Assembly (NCBI GenBank): GCA_016934575.1
Contig: JAFGSN010000106.1
Location: 1-41,100 of the forward strand
Source of the DNA: Vicinamibacteria bacterium
GTDB taxonomy: Bacteria > Acidobacteriota > Vicinamibacteria > Fen-336
Direction: 5' to 3'
DNA length: 41,100 nucleotides
Part shown: positions 17,891-26,622 of the stretch, one piece after another
Layout of the letters: each line of letters opens with the position of its first letter
Numbering within the stretch: position 1 is the stretch's first letter
Position numbers and translations under genes: made by a program
The notes under the pieces: model-generated
Seen by the model: only the letters and a program-made list of their open reading frames with translations
What the model was told of the DNA's origin: nothing
Databases searched by the model: none

Positions 17891-17997
17891 GTTCGCCGCC
17901 GGGCGCTCCGCCGGGTCTCTTGCCTCGAACGGTGATCCGCGAGATCATCCTGCTCTTCGTCGTCTCGGGAGGCGGAGTCGTACGCCGGAAGGTCCGC

Positions 17998-18945
17998 ATG
18001 ACGGCGATGATGGGAAGGCCGATGCATTCGCTTTTTTCTTCCGGAAGTACGGTCGCGCCGGCGCCGTCACGTCACGGTCGACCAGTGCTCTGGATCGCGC
18101 TCGCGATTCTGGCATGCGGCATCGCCGTGGCCGGCTGGCTGACGGGAAAGAGAGAGCAACCGCTCCGAATCGAGGCGCCGCTCGAGCAAAGCGTTCGTAA
18201 AGCCGAGAAATCCGAAGTCATGATGGCCACGCTCCGGATCGACGCCGACGCGCCTGGAGCGCGGATCGTCGTCGATGGACGCGCCGTCGGAGTCGTACCC
18301 CGCACGATCGACGGCGTCATGCCCGGCCGGCATCGCGTTCGCGTCGACGCCGTGGACAGGATTCCCTGGGAGAGAGAAGTCAACCTCATTTCGGGAGAGA
18401 CGCAGAGGATCCACGCGCGGCTTGCGGCGACTCCGCCACGTTTGCGCGTCGAGAGCGACGTCCCCGGGGCGATGGTTTTCCTGGACAGACGTTATCTCGG
18501 CAAGACGCCGCTCACGGCCCGCGAAATCACACGCGGCTCCCATCGCCTCGACGTCTCCGTCGAGGGGCATGAAGTTCATAGCGAGACGGTCGATCTCGAC
18601 GCGGGGGAGCGAACCGTCATGGTGCGCTTTCGGCAGATGCTTCTCAATGAACGCCTTGCCGTCGTCCATCGCCATGGAATCGGCAGTTGCGAGGGCGAGC
18701 TCATCGCCACCTTGCAGGGCTTGCGTTATGAAAGCTCGAATCGTGAGCACTCGTTTTCGGCCACGCTCGACGCGATCGAGCGTTTTGAAGTCGACTACTT
18801 GAAGAAGAACCTGCATGTCCGTTTGCGCGGAGGACGAAAATTCAACTTCACGATTCGGAACGAAAGCGCCGATCCGCTGCTCGTTTTTCATCGCGAGGTC
18901 GAGCGCGCGCGAAGCTTCTTGGCGCGGAAATACACGTCGGAGTGA
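17998..18945 (+). CDS. Membrane-anchored PEGA-domain protein with a C-terminal beta-rich domain
   Basis: Starting at the ATG at 17998 (after GGAAGG at 17987-17992) gives 315 residues. One transmembrane helix lies at about residues 27-48 (LWIALAILACGIAVAGWL). Two PEGA repeats follow, at about 73-145 (GARIVVDGRAVGVVP) and 148-215 (GAMVFLDRRYLGKTP). The last 100 residues form a different domain with alternating strands: SCEGELIATLQGLRYES, then FSATLDAIERFEVDYLKKN and GGRKFNFTI. This resembles a pleckstrin-homology-like fold seen in uncharacterised bacterial proteins, but I do not assign a function. It probably acts at the inner membrane facing the periplasm or cell surface. Confidence 0.75.
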   Translation: MTAMMGRPMHSLFSSGSTVAPAPSRHGRPVLWIALAILACGIAVAGWLTGKREQPLRIEAPLEQSVRKAEKSEVMMATLRIDADAPGARIVVDGRAVGVVPRTIDGVMPGRHRVRVDAVDRIPWEREVNLISGETQRIHARLAATPPRLRVESDVPGAMVFLDRRYLGKTPLTAREITRGSHRLDVSVEGHEVHSETVDLDAGERTVMVRFRQMLLNERLAVVHRHGIGSCEGELIATLQGLRYESSNREHSFSATLDAIERFEVDYLKKNLHVRLRGGRKFNFTIRNESADPLLVFHREVERARSFLARKYTSE

Positions 18946-19003
18946 ACGGCATCCATGGCGTAGGCGGAGCGACGGCCGGCGGATCATTTGCTTTGGGCTG
19001 ACG

Positions 19004-19762
19004 ATGAGTCTGGCGCGTCTTGAAGAACACCGGCGCGTGTGGAATCGCAAGCGCGCTCTGGCGCGTATCTACGGCGTCTGGTTCAATCGTTTGCTCGCCG
19101 AGTTGCGGGCGGACTCCCGCGTGCTCGAGGTCGGCGCCGGTCCGGGTTTCCTGAGCGACTACGCGCGTCGCCATCGCGCCGACCTCCGCCTCTGGTCTTG
19201 CGACCTGATCGCCGCGCCCTGGAACGACTTCACGGCCAATGGAGAATCGCTTCCCATACGGACCGCAAGTCTGGACGGAGTCCTGGCGTTCGACGTGATT
19301 CATCATCTGGCGGATCCCGCCGCATTCTTCGGGGAATGCCGGCGCGTTCTCGTTTCACGAGGGCGAGTCGTCGTCGTCGAGCCCTGGGTGACGCCTTTTT
19401 CATTCCCCATCTACAAGTGGATTCATCGGGAGGGCTGTCACTGTGATCTCGACCCCTGGCGGCCGTTCGCCGGGGTCGCCGGCAAGACGCCCTTCGAGGG
19501 GGACGCCGGAGTTTTCAAGGGGATGATTCGTCGGACCTCCGATGCGCATTGGCGGAGATTGGGTTTCGAGCCACCCCTTCTGACGCCGCTCAGCGGCTTC
19601 GCATATCTGCTGAGCCTCGGATTCATCGATCACACCCTCCTTCCCGATCGCTTGACGACCTTGTTGATCGCGGTCGATCGAAGGCTGGAGTCTCTGGCGC
19701 GTTGTCTCGGGATGCGGGCTATGGCCGTATGGATTCGGTCCGGCGACGACTCTTCGGAATGA
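19004..19762 (+). CDS. Class I SAM-dependent methyltransferase
   Basis: The 252-residue protein begins at the ATG at 19004. Motif I VLEVGAGPGFLSDYA (about residues 39-53) binds SAM, ESLPIRTASLDGVLAFDVIHHL covers motifs II-III of the Methyltransf_11 type, and RVLVSRGRVVVVEPW is the post-III strand. The C-terminal half is hydrophobic in places (FAYLLSLGFIDHTLL), suggesting a lipid or isoprenoid-like substrate. The target is unknown. Its stop codon lies a few bases from the break point of the truncated response regulator on the other strand, so the 3' end may be close to an old rearrangement. Confidence 0.85.
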   Translation: MSLARLEEHRRVWNRKRALARIYGVWFNRLLAELRADSRVLEVGAGPGFLSDYARRHRADLRLWSCDLIAAPWNDFTANGESLPIRTASLDGVLAFDVIHHLADPAAFFGECRRVLVSRGRVVVVEPWVTPFSFPIYKWIHREGCHCDLDPWRPFAGVAGKTPFEGDAGVFKGMIRRTSDAHWRRLGFEPPLLTPLSGFAYLLSLGFIDHTLLPDRLTTLLIAVDRRLESLARCLGMRAMAVWIRSGDDSSE

Positions 19763-19904
19763 AACAAGCGGGACGCCGCTCGATCGCGAGACGAATGCCA
19801 GTCATTCCTTCGGCGGCCGTATCGACCGCGTAACCCTCGGCCTCGATGATCTGGGCCAAGCGGGGAAGGAGCGCCGTATCGTCGTCGATCAACAGGATCC
19901 GCAT
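19719..19904 (-). pseudogene. Truncated response-regulator receiver domain
   Basis: From the ATG at 19904, after GGAAG, the frame reads MRILLIDDDTALLPRLAQII and continues through AVDTAAEGMTGIRLAIE. This is a textbook OmpR-type receiver start with the acidic pocket (Asp8-Asp9). The phosphorylation-site strand expected next (LVILDxMLP) is missing: after about residue 43 the protein-like sequence stops and the frame runs into antisense of the methyltransferase gene. A complete regulator would be about 220 residues. This is a 5' fragment left by a deletion or rearrangement; it has no partner kinase nearby. Confidence 0.7.
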
Positions 19905-19986
19905 GTCGGCTTCCGGGCTATTTCAAGGCGCCGATCAGATCCAAATTCCTTCATGATATGCAACAGGAGTCTTTGAGCGTCGTTGT

Positions 19987-20014
19987 TTGCGGCAGGCTCG
20001 TCGTCTGTTAAAAT
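19987..20014 (+). promoter_or_regulatory. Probable promoter of the carbonic anhydrase-hisS-aspS operon
   Basis: A -10 like TAAAAT (20009-20014) has a -35 like TTGCGG (19987-19992) with a 16-base spacer. It is 23 bases before the TTG start at 20037 and lies in an otherwise empty gap. Confidence 0.4.
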
Positions 20015-20036
20015 CACCGATTTGCGGAGGGCGCGC

Positions 20037-20558
20037 TTGCTACGCACATATCGTTCAAAACAGCCGCGACTCGGAGCCCGCGTTTTCATTGATCGTTCGG
20101 CGCAAGTTGTCGGTGACGTTCATCTCGGCGATGACGTCAGCGTCTGGATGGGCGCCGTTTTACGCGGCGACGTCAACTCGATTCATGTCGGAGCGCGTTC
20201 CAACGTCCAGGACAACGCGGTGATCCACGTCGACTTCGGCGAGCACAAGGTCGAAATCGGGCAGGATGCGACTATCGGGCACGGCGTTATTCTCCACGGT
20301 TGCCGCATCGAGGACGCCGTTCTCATCGGCATGGGCGCCACGGTTTTAAACGGCGCGCGCGTCGGGGCCGAGAGCATCGTCGCGGCCGGCGCTCTCGTGA
20401 CCGAGGGGATGGAGATACCGCCCCGCAGTCTGGTGATGGGCGTGCCCGCGGCGATCAAGCGCACGGTGAGCGACGAAGAGACCGCGCGGCTGCGCGCCTC
20501 AGCCGAACACTACGTCAGCTTCAAGAACGATTATCTACGCGAGGGCGCGTCGCAATGA
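20037..20558 (+). CDS. Gamma-carbonic-anhydrase-family protein (left-handed beta-helix)
   Basis: I place the start at a TTG (20037) because GGAGG lies six bases upstream and the length, 173 residues, is normal; an ATG at 19983 would overlap the predicted promoter. Hexapeptide repeats run from residue 15 to about 140. The three zinc histidines are at about 64 (NAVIH), 82 (IGHG) and 87 (ILHG), and Arg43 and Asp45 (LRGDVNSI) are also present. Family members bind a metal, but many YrdA-type proteins show no strong carbonic anhydrase activity. The stop overlaps hisS by ATGA, so it is translationally coupled to hisS. Confidence 0.88.
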   Translation: MLRTYRSKQPRLGARVFIDRSAQVVGDVHLGDDVSVWMGAVLRGDVNSIHVGARSNVQDNAVIHVDFGEHKVEIGQDATIGHGVILHGCRIEDAVLIGMGATVLNGARVGAESIVAAGALVTEGMEIPPRSLVMGVPAAIKRTVSDEETARLRASAEHYVSFKNDYLREGASQ

Positions 20559-21814
20559 TCCGGGCCGTCAAAGGCACGCGGGACATTCTTCCGGCGGAAA
20601 CGCCGGGCTGGCAACGCGTGGAGGACGCCGCGCGCCGGCTTCTGGCGCGTTACGGCTTTCGTGAGATACGCACGCCGGCGTTCGAGGAGACGCAGTTGTT
20701 CGCGCGCAGCATCGGCGGCGAGACCGACATCGTGTCCAAGGAGATGTACACGTTTGATGATCGCGACGGCTCCTCGCTGACTCTGCGGCCGGAGGCCACC
20801 GCCGGCGTCGCGCGCGCCGTGATCGAGCACAACCTGGCGGAGACGGACCCGATCCTCAAGTTGTTCATGATCGGGCCGATGTTCCGTCGCGAACAACCGC
20901 AGAAGGGCCGGCAGCGGCAGTTTCATCAGATCAACGTCGAGGCTTTCGGCATGACTCGGCCCTCCGTCGACGTCGAAATGATCGAGTTATCGCTGGCGCT
21001 GCTCGATTGTTGCGGCATGAAGGAAGGCGATCTGTTCCTGAACTCGGTGGGCGACGCCAACTGCCGCCCACGATACGTCGCGGCTTTGCGTGAAGCCTTG
21101 CGGACGGAAGAGGATCGGTTGTGCGCGGACTGCCGGAGGCGCTCCGAGACGAATCCGCTTCGCGTGCTCGACTGCAAGGTCGCGGCCGATCAGGCGATCA
21201 TCGAGCGTCTACCGCGGATCACCGACTATCTCTGCCCGCAGTGCCGCGATCACTTCAACGAGGTTCGGCGTCAGCTCGACCTGCTCGATGTTCCGTACCG
21301 GTTGAACCATCGTCTCGTGCGCGGACTTGATTACTACACGCGCACGACGTTCGAAATCGTGGCGAGAAGCGAAGCGCTTGGCGCTCAGAACAGCGTTCTC
21401 GGCGGCGGGCGTTATGACGGGCTCATCAAGGATCTCGGCGGGCCGGATCTCGCGGGCATCGGCTTCGCCATCGGGATGGAGCGGCTGGTGCTGGCGTCTT
21501 CCCGCGTCGAGATCGACGAAAAGCGTTGCGACGTTTTCCTCGTGCCGCTCGGCGCGCCGGCGTTCGATCGAGCCCTCGTCGCGCAGCGCGATCTGCGACG
21601 TTCCGGCCGGAGCGCGCTCATCGATCACGAAGCGCGCGGACTCAAGGCGCAGATGCGGAAGGCCGACAAGATCGGAGCGCGCTACGTGGCCCTGCTCGGC
21701 GACAACGAGCTGGCGCGCGGCGTCTGGAGCGTGCGCGACATGACGGATTCGCGCCAGGAGGAGGTGCCGGAAGAGGATTTCGTCGGCTTCATCGAGAGGA
21801 GATTTAATGGCTGA
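20555..21814 (+). CDS. hisS: Histidyl-tRNA synthetase
   Basis: The 419-residue protein starts at the ATG in an ATGA overlap with the preceding gene. Class II motifs are visible: GTRDILP at the start, LRPEATAGVARA (about residue 76, motif 2), FHQINVEAFG, the histidine-specific GLDYYTRTTFEI (about 258) and GGGRYDGLI followed by GIGFAIGMERL (motif 3). A CADC...LDCK cysteine cluster in the insertion domain is normal. The C-terminal anticodon-binding domain is complete. It charges tRNA-His. It overlaps aspS by eight bases; hisS-aspS pairing is common in bacteria. Confidence 0.98.
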   Translation: MIRAVKGTRDILPAETPGWQRVEDAARRLLARYGFREIRTPAFEETQLFARSIGGETDIVSKEMYTFDDRDGSSLTLRPEATAGVARAVIEHNLAETDPILKLFMIGPMFRREQPQKGRQRQFHQINVEAFGMTRPSVDVEMIELSLALLDCCGMKEGDLFLNSVGDANCRPRYVAALREALRTEEDRLCADCRRRSETNPLRVLDCKVAADQAIIERLPRITDYLCPQCRDHFNEVRRQLDLLDVPYRLNHRLVRGLDYYTRTTFEIVARSEALGAQNSVLGGGRYDGLIKDLGGPDLAGIGFAIGMERLVLASSRVEIDEKRCDVFLVPLGAPAFDRALVAQRDLRRSGRSALIDHEARGLKAQMRKADKIGARYVALLGDNELARGVWSVRDMTDSRQEEVPEEDFVGFIERRFNG

Positions 21815-23609
21815 AGGACTCGAGGATCTCGCGCGGACGGATAATTGCGGATCGCTGCGCGAGACCGACATCGGCAGAACGGTGACGCTGATGGGCTGGG
21901 CCGCCAATCGCCGCGATCTGGGCGGAGTGATCTTCATCGATCTGCGCGACCGCGAGGGGATCGTTCAGGTCGTCGCCCGTCCCGAAGCCTCCGCGGAAGC
22001 GCATCGCGCCGCCGAACGCGTTCGTTTGGAATATGTGCTGGCCGTGGTCGGAGATGTGGTGGCGCGCGACGAGGAGACGCTGAATCTCGATTTGAAAACG
22101 GGCAAGATCGAGATCCTGGCGCGCGAGTTGCATGTTCTCTCGGAGGCGCGCACGCCGCCGTTCCCGATCGAGGACGAGCTTGTCACCTCCGAGGACGTTC
22201 GTCTCAAGTACCGATACCTCGATCTGCGGCGGCCGCGGCTTCAGAGAAACCTGCGCCTGCGCCACCAGGTCTGTCTCGAGACGAGGCGTTTCATGGACGA
22301 GCAAGGTTTCATAGAGATCGAGACGCCCTTTCTGACCAAGTCCACTCCCGAGGGCGCGCGTGATTACCTCGTTCCGTCGCGGATCCACAACGGCTGCTTC
22401 TACGCGCTGCCGCAGTCGCCGCAGCTCTTCAAGCAGCTCCTGATGATGGCCGGGTTCGATCGCTACTTCCAGATCGTGCGCTGCTTCCGTGACGAGGATC
22501 TGCGCGCCGATCGGCAGCCCGAGTTCACGCAGATCGACATCGAATCTTCTTTCACGCGTCCGGACGCCATCTTCGATCTCGTCGAGCGGTTGTTCGCGCG
22601 CGTCTTCTCCGTGGCCGGCGTCGAGATCGAACGGCCGTTTCCCCGTTTGTCCTACGCCGAAGCGCTGGCGCGCTACGGCACCGACAAGCCTGATCTGCGC
22701 TTCGACATGCCCATCGCCGACGTCACCGAGGAGATGGCGGCTCTGGGGCTGCTGACGTTTCCGGATCTCATCGCGGCCGGAGCGCGCGCCCGAGCCGTCG
22801 TGCTTGAGGCCGCTTCCGCACCTTCAGGGATGCGTCTGCGCAAGATCAACGAGGACGTCTGGCTGAAACGGATCGTCGCCGACGCCCGACTCGAACGTCG
22901 GAATCTCTTCACCTTGCGCGCGACGGAAGAAGCCTTGACCAATCTGGCCAACAAGGGCGCCAACGTCGCCGTGGCGCGGCGCTTGCTCGATGCGGCCGGC
23001 GCGCTGAAGGACGACGTCGTGATGCTGGCCGTCGATCGGCCCGCGCCGCTCGCCGTCGGAATGGGGATGCTGCGATTGGCCATGGGGAGCGAGCTGAAGC
23101 TGATCGAGGAGAGCGCCCGCCGATTCCTGTGGGTCGTCGATTTTCCGTTGTTCGAGTACGATCCGAGCGAGAAACGCAACGTCAGCCTGCACCATCCCTT
23201 CACCGCGCCTCTCGACGAGGACATTCCTCGTCTCGAAAGCGAGCCCGAGAAAGTCCGCGCCAAGGCCTATGACGTTGTGCTCAACGGCAGCGAAGTTGGC
23301 GGAGGCAGCATCCGAATCCACGACGCGGCGCTGCAGGCGCGCATCTTCAGGATTCTCGCGCTTTCGGACGAGGAAGCGCGCGAGCGTTTCGGCTTCTTTC
23401 TCGACGCCCTGCAATATGGCGCGCCGCCGCACGGCGGCATTGCGTTGGGGTTGGACCGGACCGTCATGATTCTCGCCGGCGAGACGTCCATTCGTGACGT
23501 CATCGCGTTTCCCAAAACCGCCAGCGCCGTCGATTTGATGAGCGGCTCGCCCTCGACAGTGCGCGAGGAGCAGCTCCGGGAGCTGGACCTGCTCGTCGTT
23601 GAACGCTGA
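21807..23609 (+). CDS. aspS: Aspartyl-tRNA synthetase
   Basis: The 600-residue protein is the long bacterial type. The N-terminal OB-fold binds the anticodon (TLMGWAANRRDLGGVIFIDLRD region). The catalytic core has FIEIETPFLTKSTPEGARDYLVPSR, the QSPQLFKQLLM loop and FRDEDLRADRQPEFTQIDIE (motif 2). A GAD-type insert follows, then GLDRTVMILAG and the C-terminal FPKTASAVDLMSGSPS. It charges tRNA-Asp; whether it also makes Asp-tRNA-Asn cannot be read with confidence. It is the last gene of the operon; 18 bp separate it from the convergent porin gene with no clear terminator. Confidence 0.98.
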   Translation: MAEGLEDLARTDNCGSLRETDIGRTVTLMGWAANRRDLGGVIFIDLRDREGIVQVVARPEASAEAHRAAERVRLEYVLAVVGDVVARDEETLNLDLKTGKIEILARELHVLSEARTPPFPIEDELVTSEDVRLKYRYLDLRRPRLQRNLRLRHQVCLETRRFMDEQGFIEIETPFLTKSTPEGARDYLVPSRIHNGCFYALPQSPQLFKQLLMMAGFDRYFQIVRCFRDEDLRADRQPEFTQIDIESSFTRPDAIFDLVERLFARVFSVAGVEIERPFPRLSYAEALARYGTDKPDLRFDMPIADVTEEMAALGLLTFPDLIAAGARARAVVLEAASAPSGMRLRKINEDVWLKRIVADARLERRNLFTLRATEEALTNLANKGANVAVARRLLDAAGALKDDVVMLAVDRPAPLAVGMGMLRLAMGSELKLIEESARRFLWVVDFPLFEYDPSEKRNVSLHHPFTAPLDEDIPRLESEPEKVRAKAYDVVLNGSEVGGGSIRIHDAALQARIFRILALSDEEARERFGFFLDALQYGAPPHGGIALGLDRTVMILAGETSIRDVIAFPKTASAVDLMSGSPSTVREEQLRELDLLVVER

Positions 23610-23627
23610 ACGGAATCCGACGGTTCG

Positions 23628-24740
23628 TTAAAAAACCACTTTGCCCGCAAGGTCGATAACATGGGCGGTGTTCGCGTCAGTCTGGCCCGCGATCCGCGTT
23701 CTCAGCCACTGGTATTCAAAAGCCAGCGAGAAGAAGTTGCCGATCGGGAAGATGAGGTCGCCATAGAAGGTCATGTTGTTTTCGATCTTGCCGTTTTCGA
23801 CGGTCGAGGAGACGATTTCATCGCCGAATCCGGCGACGATGTCGAAGAAACGGCTCGGTTTCGACGTCGCCTGGATCCAGTAACCGCGGGTGGTCACATC
23901 CACCGTCGCATTGCCGTTGCCGCCAACGGTAAACAGGTTGGCGTTGTTGAGGTTCGTTCCTGCGGCGAATTCCGCCTGAAGGCCGAACAACGCATGGAAC
24001 GGAAACTTGGCGTCTGCGCTGAAACCGAAGGTGGAGAGGTCTCTTTCTTTTCCGTATGCCGCATACGCGGTTGCGACGCCAACCTCCGCGCCTTTGCCGA
24101 ACGATGTCGACACGCGTCCCTGCATTAGCGGTATTCTCGAAACGTTGTCCTCTCCAATCCATGTTCCCGCAAGATCGTCTTCCCTGGCAGCCTCTCCCGC
24201 CGAGAATTGGACGAGCGGTTTCATCCCGCCGAGATCGAAACCGTATTGAAGAGTCAACTGCGATCTTCGGAATCCGTAGTTGCCGTTATACCAGAGATTG
24301 GCGTTGGTGTTGTTGGTGGTCGGGTTGAGCGGCGAGAAGATGTCCCACTGCTGTCCGGCGCGGATTTCGAATCCTTTGAACGGACGGCACCAGGCGTAGG
24401 CGAGGCGCATGCGGGGTTTGGCATTGGCGTTCGCGGCAATGACGAAGAAGTCGAGCTCAATGAGGCCGCCCATGGTGATATCGCCCGTCGCGCCGCTTCC
24501 CTTAAGTCCCAGACGTGTGTGCTGCGCGGTGAAACTGACGGCATTCGTGTCGAGGCCGGTGGCTGATGATGCACTGGTCAAGGCCGGCGTTCCCCAGGAG
24601 GAAACCCCGCCCATCGCAGAGTACATGTCACTCTTGATGAATCCGAAGGGCTCGAGTTTCGGTTTAACCGGTGCCGCCTCTTCGGCGAACAGTGAAGTGA
24701 TAAGCGCGCATGTCAGCGGTAAGAAGAGCAGCCTTTTCAT
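23628..24740 (-). CDS. DcaP-like outer-membrane porin
   Basis: The start is the ATG at 24740 (eight bases after AAAGG); a second ATG two codons upstream is less well placed. The 370-residue product has a signal peptide (KRLLFLPLTCALITSLFA) and amphipathic strands ending in the aromatic VIDLAGKVVF. The pattern PFGFIKSDMYSAMG, TRLGLKG, GGLIELDFF, GQQWDIFSPLNP and LRAGQQWD-like loops resembles DcaP-type porins. These trimeric channels pass small charged molecules; the substrate here is unknown. Its codons and neighbours resemble the left part of the window. It stands alone, next to the 528-bp gap. Confidence 0.8.
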   Translation of the reverse strand: MKRLLFLPLTCALITSLFAEEAAPVKPKLEPFGFIKSDMYSAMGGVSSWGTPALTSASSATGLDTNAVSFTAQHTRLGLKGSGATGDITMGGLIELDFFVIAANANAKPRMRLAYAWCRPFKGFEIRAGQQWDIFSPLNPTTNNTNANLWYNGNYGFRRSQLTLQYGFDLGGMKPLVQFSAGEAAREDDLAGTWIGEDNVSRIPLMQGRVSTSFGKGAEVGVATAYAAYGKERDLSTFGFSADAKFPFHALFGLQAEFAAGTNLNNANLFTVGGNGNATVDVTTRGYWIQATSKPSRFFDIVAGFGDEIVSSTVENGKIENNMTFYGDLIFPIGNFFSLAFEYQWLRTRIAGQTDANTAHVIDLAGKVVF

Positions 24741-25268
24741 ATGCAAAACCTTTCATTGAATTGTTTGGCGCGCCGTCGTCTGATGGTTTTTGCATGATGA
24801 CGGCGCGTATTTGTCATGGCTTCCGGCGACGCTGGAAGCTCGCCGGTTACGGCGAGCATGTCGCTCCGCGTTCAATCGATCCGCGGGCGCGATTCGCGTT
24901 CGCTTGACGAATCTGCTCGGGCTTTCGTGTCTCCATCGGTCCCAAGCCCCGTCGGTCGGATTATAACGAAAAACCAGTAGGCGTATCAGCGGTGGATTGG
25001 CCGAAATCGACAGTCCTGCGCGTACGAGACGCCACGCGCCCTGATGGCCGCGTCGATCAGGGAGGGGCTGGCGGCTGAGGTTCCGACGTCAACGACCAGG
25101 CCGGAGCTACTGGTCGCTCCGTGATCCTGCCACATGGATTGCAGGGACTGGACAAACGCGGCCGGACGAATCAAAATGCCCGTTGAAAAGTCTGAAGAAG
25201 CGCGCAAGGCCTTGCCGCCGCGCTCGCAGCAGATGAAACGCGATCCTTTTTAAAACAGGAGGCTGTTC
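24741..25268. other. 528-bp gap without a convincing gene, at the edge of the formate/molybdopterin block
   Basis: The left end holds the porin leader and the hairpin at 24838-24857. A minus-strand frame at 24986-25207 starts at a TTG and reads RPAAFVQSLQSMWQDHGATS, then VDVGTSAASPSLIDAAIRA. It looks rather protein-like and stays open to a stop at about 25254, but it lacks a ribosome-binding site, belongs to no family I know and overlaps the leader of the transporter gene. It could be a remnant. No tRNA, direct repeats or integrase that would mark an insertion point were recognised. No confident promoter for the downstream block was found. Confidence 0.5.
24838..24857. repeat. Perfect 8-bp inverted repeat upstream of the DcaP-like porin
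   Basis: GCTCGCCG, loop GTTA, CGGCGAGC. It is about 100 bases before the porin start on the minus strand. There is no T-run, so a terminator is unlikely; it may be an operator or a structured leader. Confidence 0.4.
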
Positions 25269-26534
25269 ATGCCGACGAAGGAAAAAGTAGCGCCGAATCG
25301 CTGGGGCATCGCCGCGGCGGGCGTGGCGATGCAGTTGATTCTGGGGACCGTTTATGCGTGGAGCGTTTTCAAAAATCCGTTCATGGCTCAACACGGATGG
25401 TCCGGAGAAAACGTCGGGTTGGCTTTCACGCTGGTCATACTCTTCATCGGTCTGGCTGCCGCGTTCGGCGGAAAGTTCGTCGACAAAGCCGGCGCCCGGA
25501 AGGTCGCGACCATCGCGGCCATCTTGTTCGGCGCTGGGACGATTTTAACCGGCGTGGCCGACGCCGCGGGTTCACTGGCTTTGCTTTACATCGGCTACGG
25601 AGTCATCGGCGGCATCGGAAACGGGCTGGGGTACATCACGCCCATCGCCGTTCTGGTGCGTTGGTTTCCGGACAAACGTGGATTGATCACGGGGTTGGCC
25701 GTCATGGGCTTCGGGTTCGGCGCCTCCATCATGGGGCAGATCGCCCCCTTCATGATCCCGAAAACCAGCATGGTGGACGGGGCCTTGAAGATCGTGGATC
25801 CCGGCCTCGGATTGGCGACCACTTTCTATATTTTCGGAGCCGCCTTCCTGGTCATCCTGTTGATCGCGGCGCAGTACCTCAACAATCCCCCCGCGGATTG
25901 GGTCGCCCCGGCCGCCGCCCAGAGCAAGGTTGCCGCCGCCTCCGCGACGACGCCGGTCGACCTCAAAGGCGCGTTGGGAATGAACCAGTTCTATCTGCTG
26001 TGGTTGGTCCTGTTCATCAACATCACGGCGGGCATTGCGTTGATCAGCAATCTGGCGGTCATGGCGCAGGAAAACTGCGGCGTCACGGCGATCGCGGCCG
26101 GCACGGTCATCTTCATCGCCTCGGTTTTCAACGGTCTCGGCCGGATCTTCTGGGCGTCCCTGTCCGATAAACTAGGGCGTAAGAACGTCTTCATGCTGAT
26201 CTTGGGGACACAGGTGCCCCTGTTTTTCATCCTTCCCGGCGTTAGCAGTATCGTCGTTTTCACGGTGATGGTGTGCTACATCCTCGCCTGCTACGGCGGC
26301 GGATTCGCGACCATGCCGGCGTACGCGGCGGACACTTTCACCGCCAAATTCATCGGCAATATTTACGGGAAAATCCTGCTTGCATGGGCGGCGGCGGGCG
26401 TGGTCGGCCCCATGCTGATGGAATTCATCAAGAAAAGCTCCGGCAGCTTCACGACGGCGATCTACGTGGCCGGTGGAATGCTTGTCGTCGGTTTCGTGAT
26501 CAACCTGTTATACCGGAAGCCCGAAAAAGCCTAG
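25269..26534 (+). CDS. OFA-family major facilitator transporter (formate/oxalate-type)
   Basis: The protein has 421 residues and 12 likely membrane helices. The N-terminal NRWGIAAAGVAMQLILGTVY with YAWSVFKNPF and the later GIGNGLGYITPIAVLVRWFPDKRGL are hallmarks of the OFA (oxalate:formate antiporter) group, which also includes YhjX-like proteins. Actual substrates in this group range over small carboxylates. The gene is the first of the block and is followed by formate dehydrogenase genes, so formate or oxalate is the best guess for the solute. GGAGG lies six bases before the ATG. Confidence 0.85.
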   Translation: MPTKEKVAPNRWGIAAAGVAMQLILGTVYAWSVFKNPFMAQHGWSGENVGLAFTLVILFIGLAAAFGGKFVDKAGARKVATIAAILFGAGTILTGVADAAGSLALLYIGYGVIGGIGNGLGYITPIAVLVRWFPDKRGLITGLAVMGFGFGASIMGQIAPFMIPKTSMVDGALKIVDPGLGLATTFYIFGAAFLVILLIAAQYLNNPPADWVAPAAAQSKVAAASATTPVDLKGALGMNQFYLLWLVLFINITAGIALISNLAVMAQENCGVTAIAAGTVIFIASVFNGLGRIFWASLSDKLGRKNVFMLILGTQVPLFFILPGVSSIVVFTVMVCYILACYGGGFATMPAYAADTFTAKFIGNIYGKILLAWAAAGVVGPMLMEFIKKSSGSFTTAIYVAGGMLVVGFVINLLYRKPEKA

Positions 26535-26622
26535 GCACGGCTGCGCCATGTTGATGATGCGGGGAACGTCTGGAAACGAGTAGATTGTTGAACCAGGACG
26601 AAAACGAATTGGGGGGCATTCG

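Noticed and set aside
24960-24968. ATTATAACG as a possible ModE half-site upstream of the formate block.
   Set aside because: Only one half is present; no matching CGTTAT half lies at a usable distance upstream, and it is 300 bases from the first gene.
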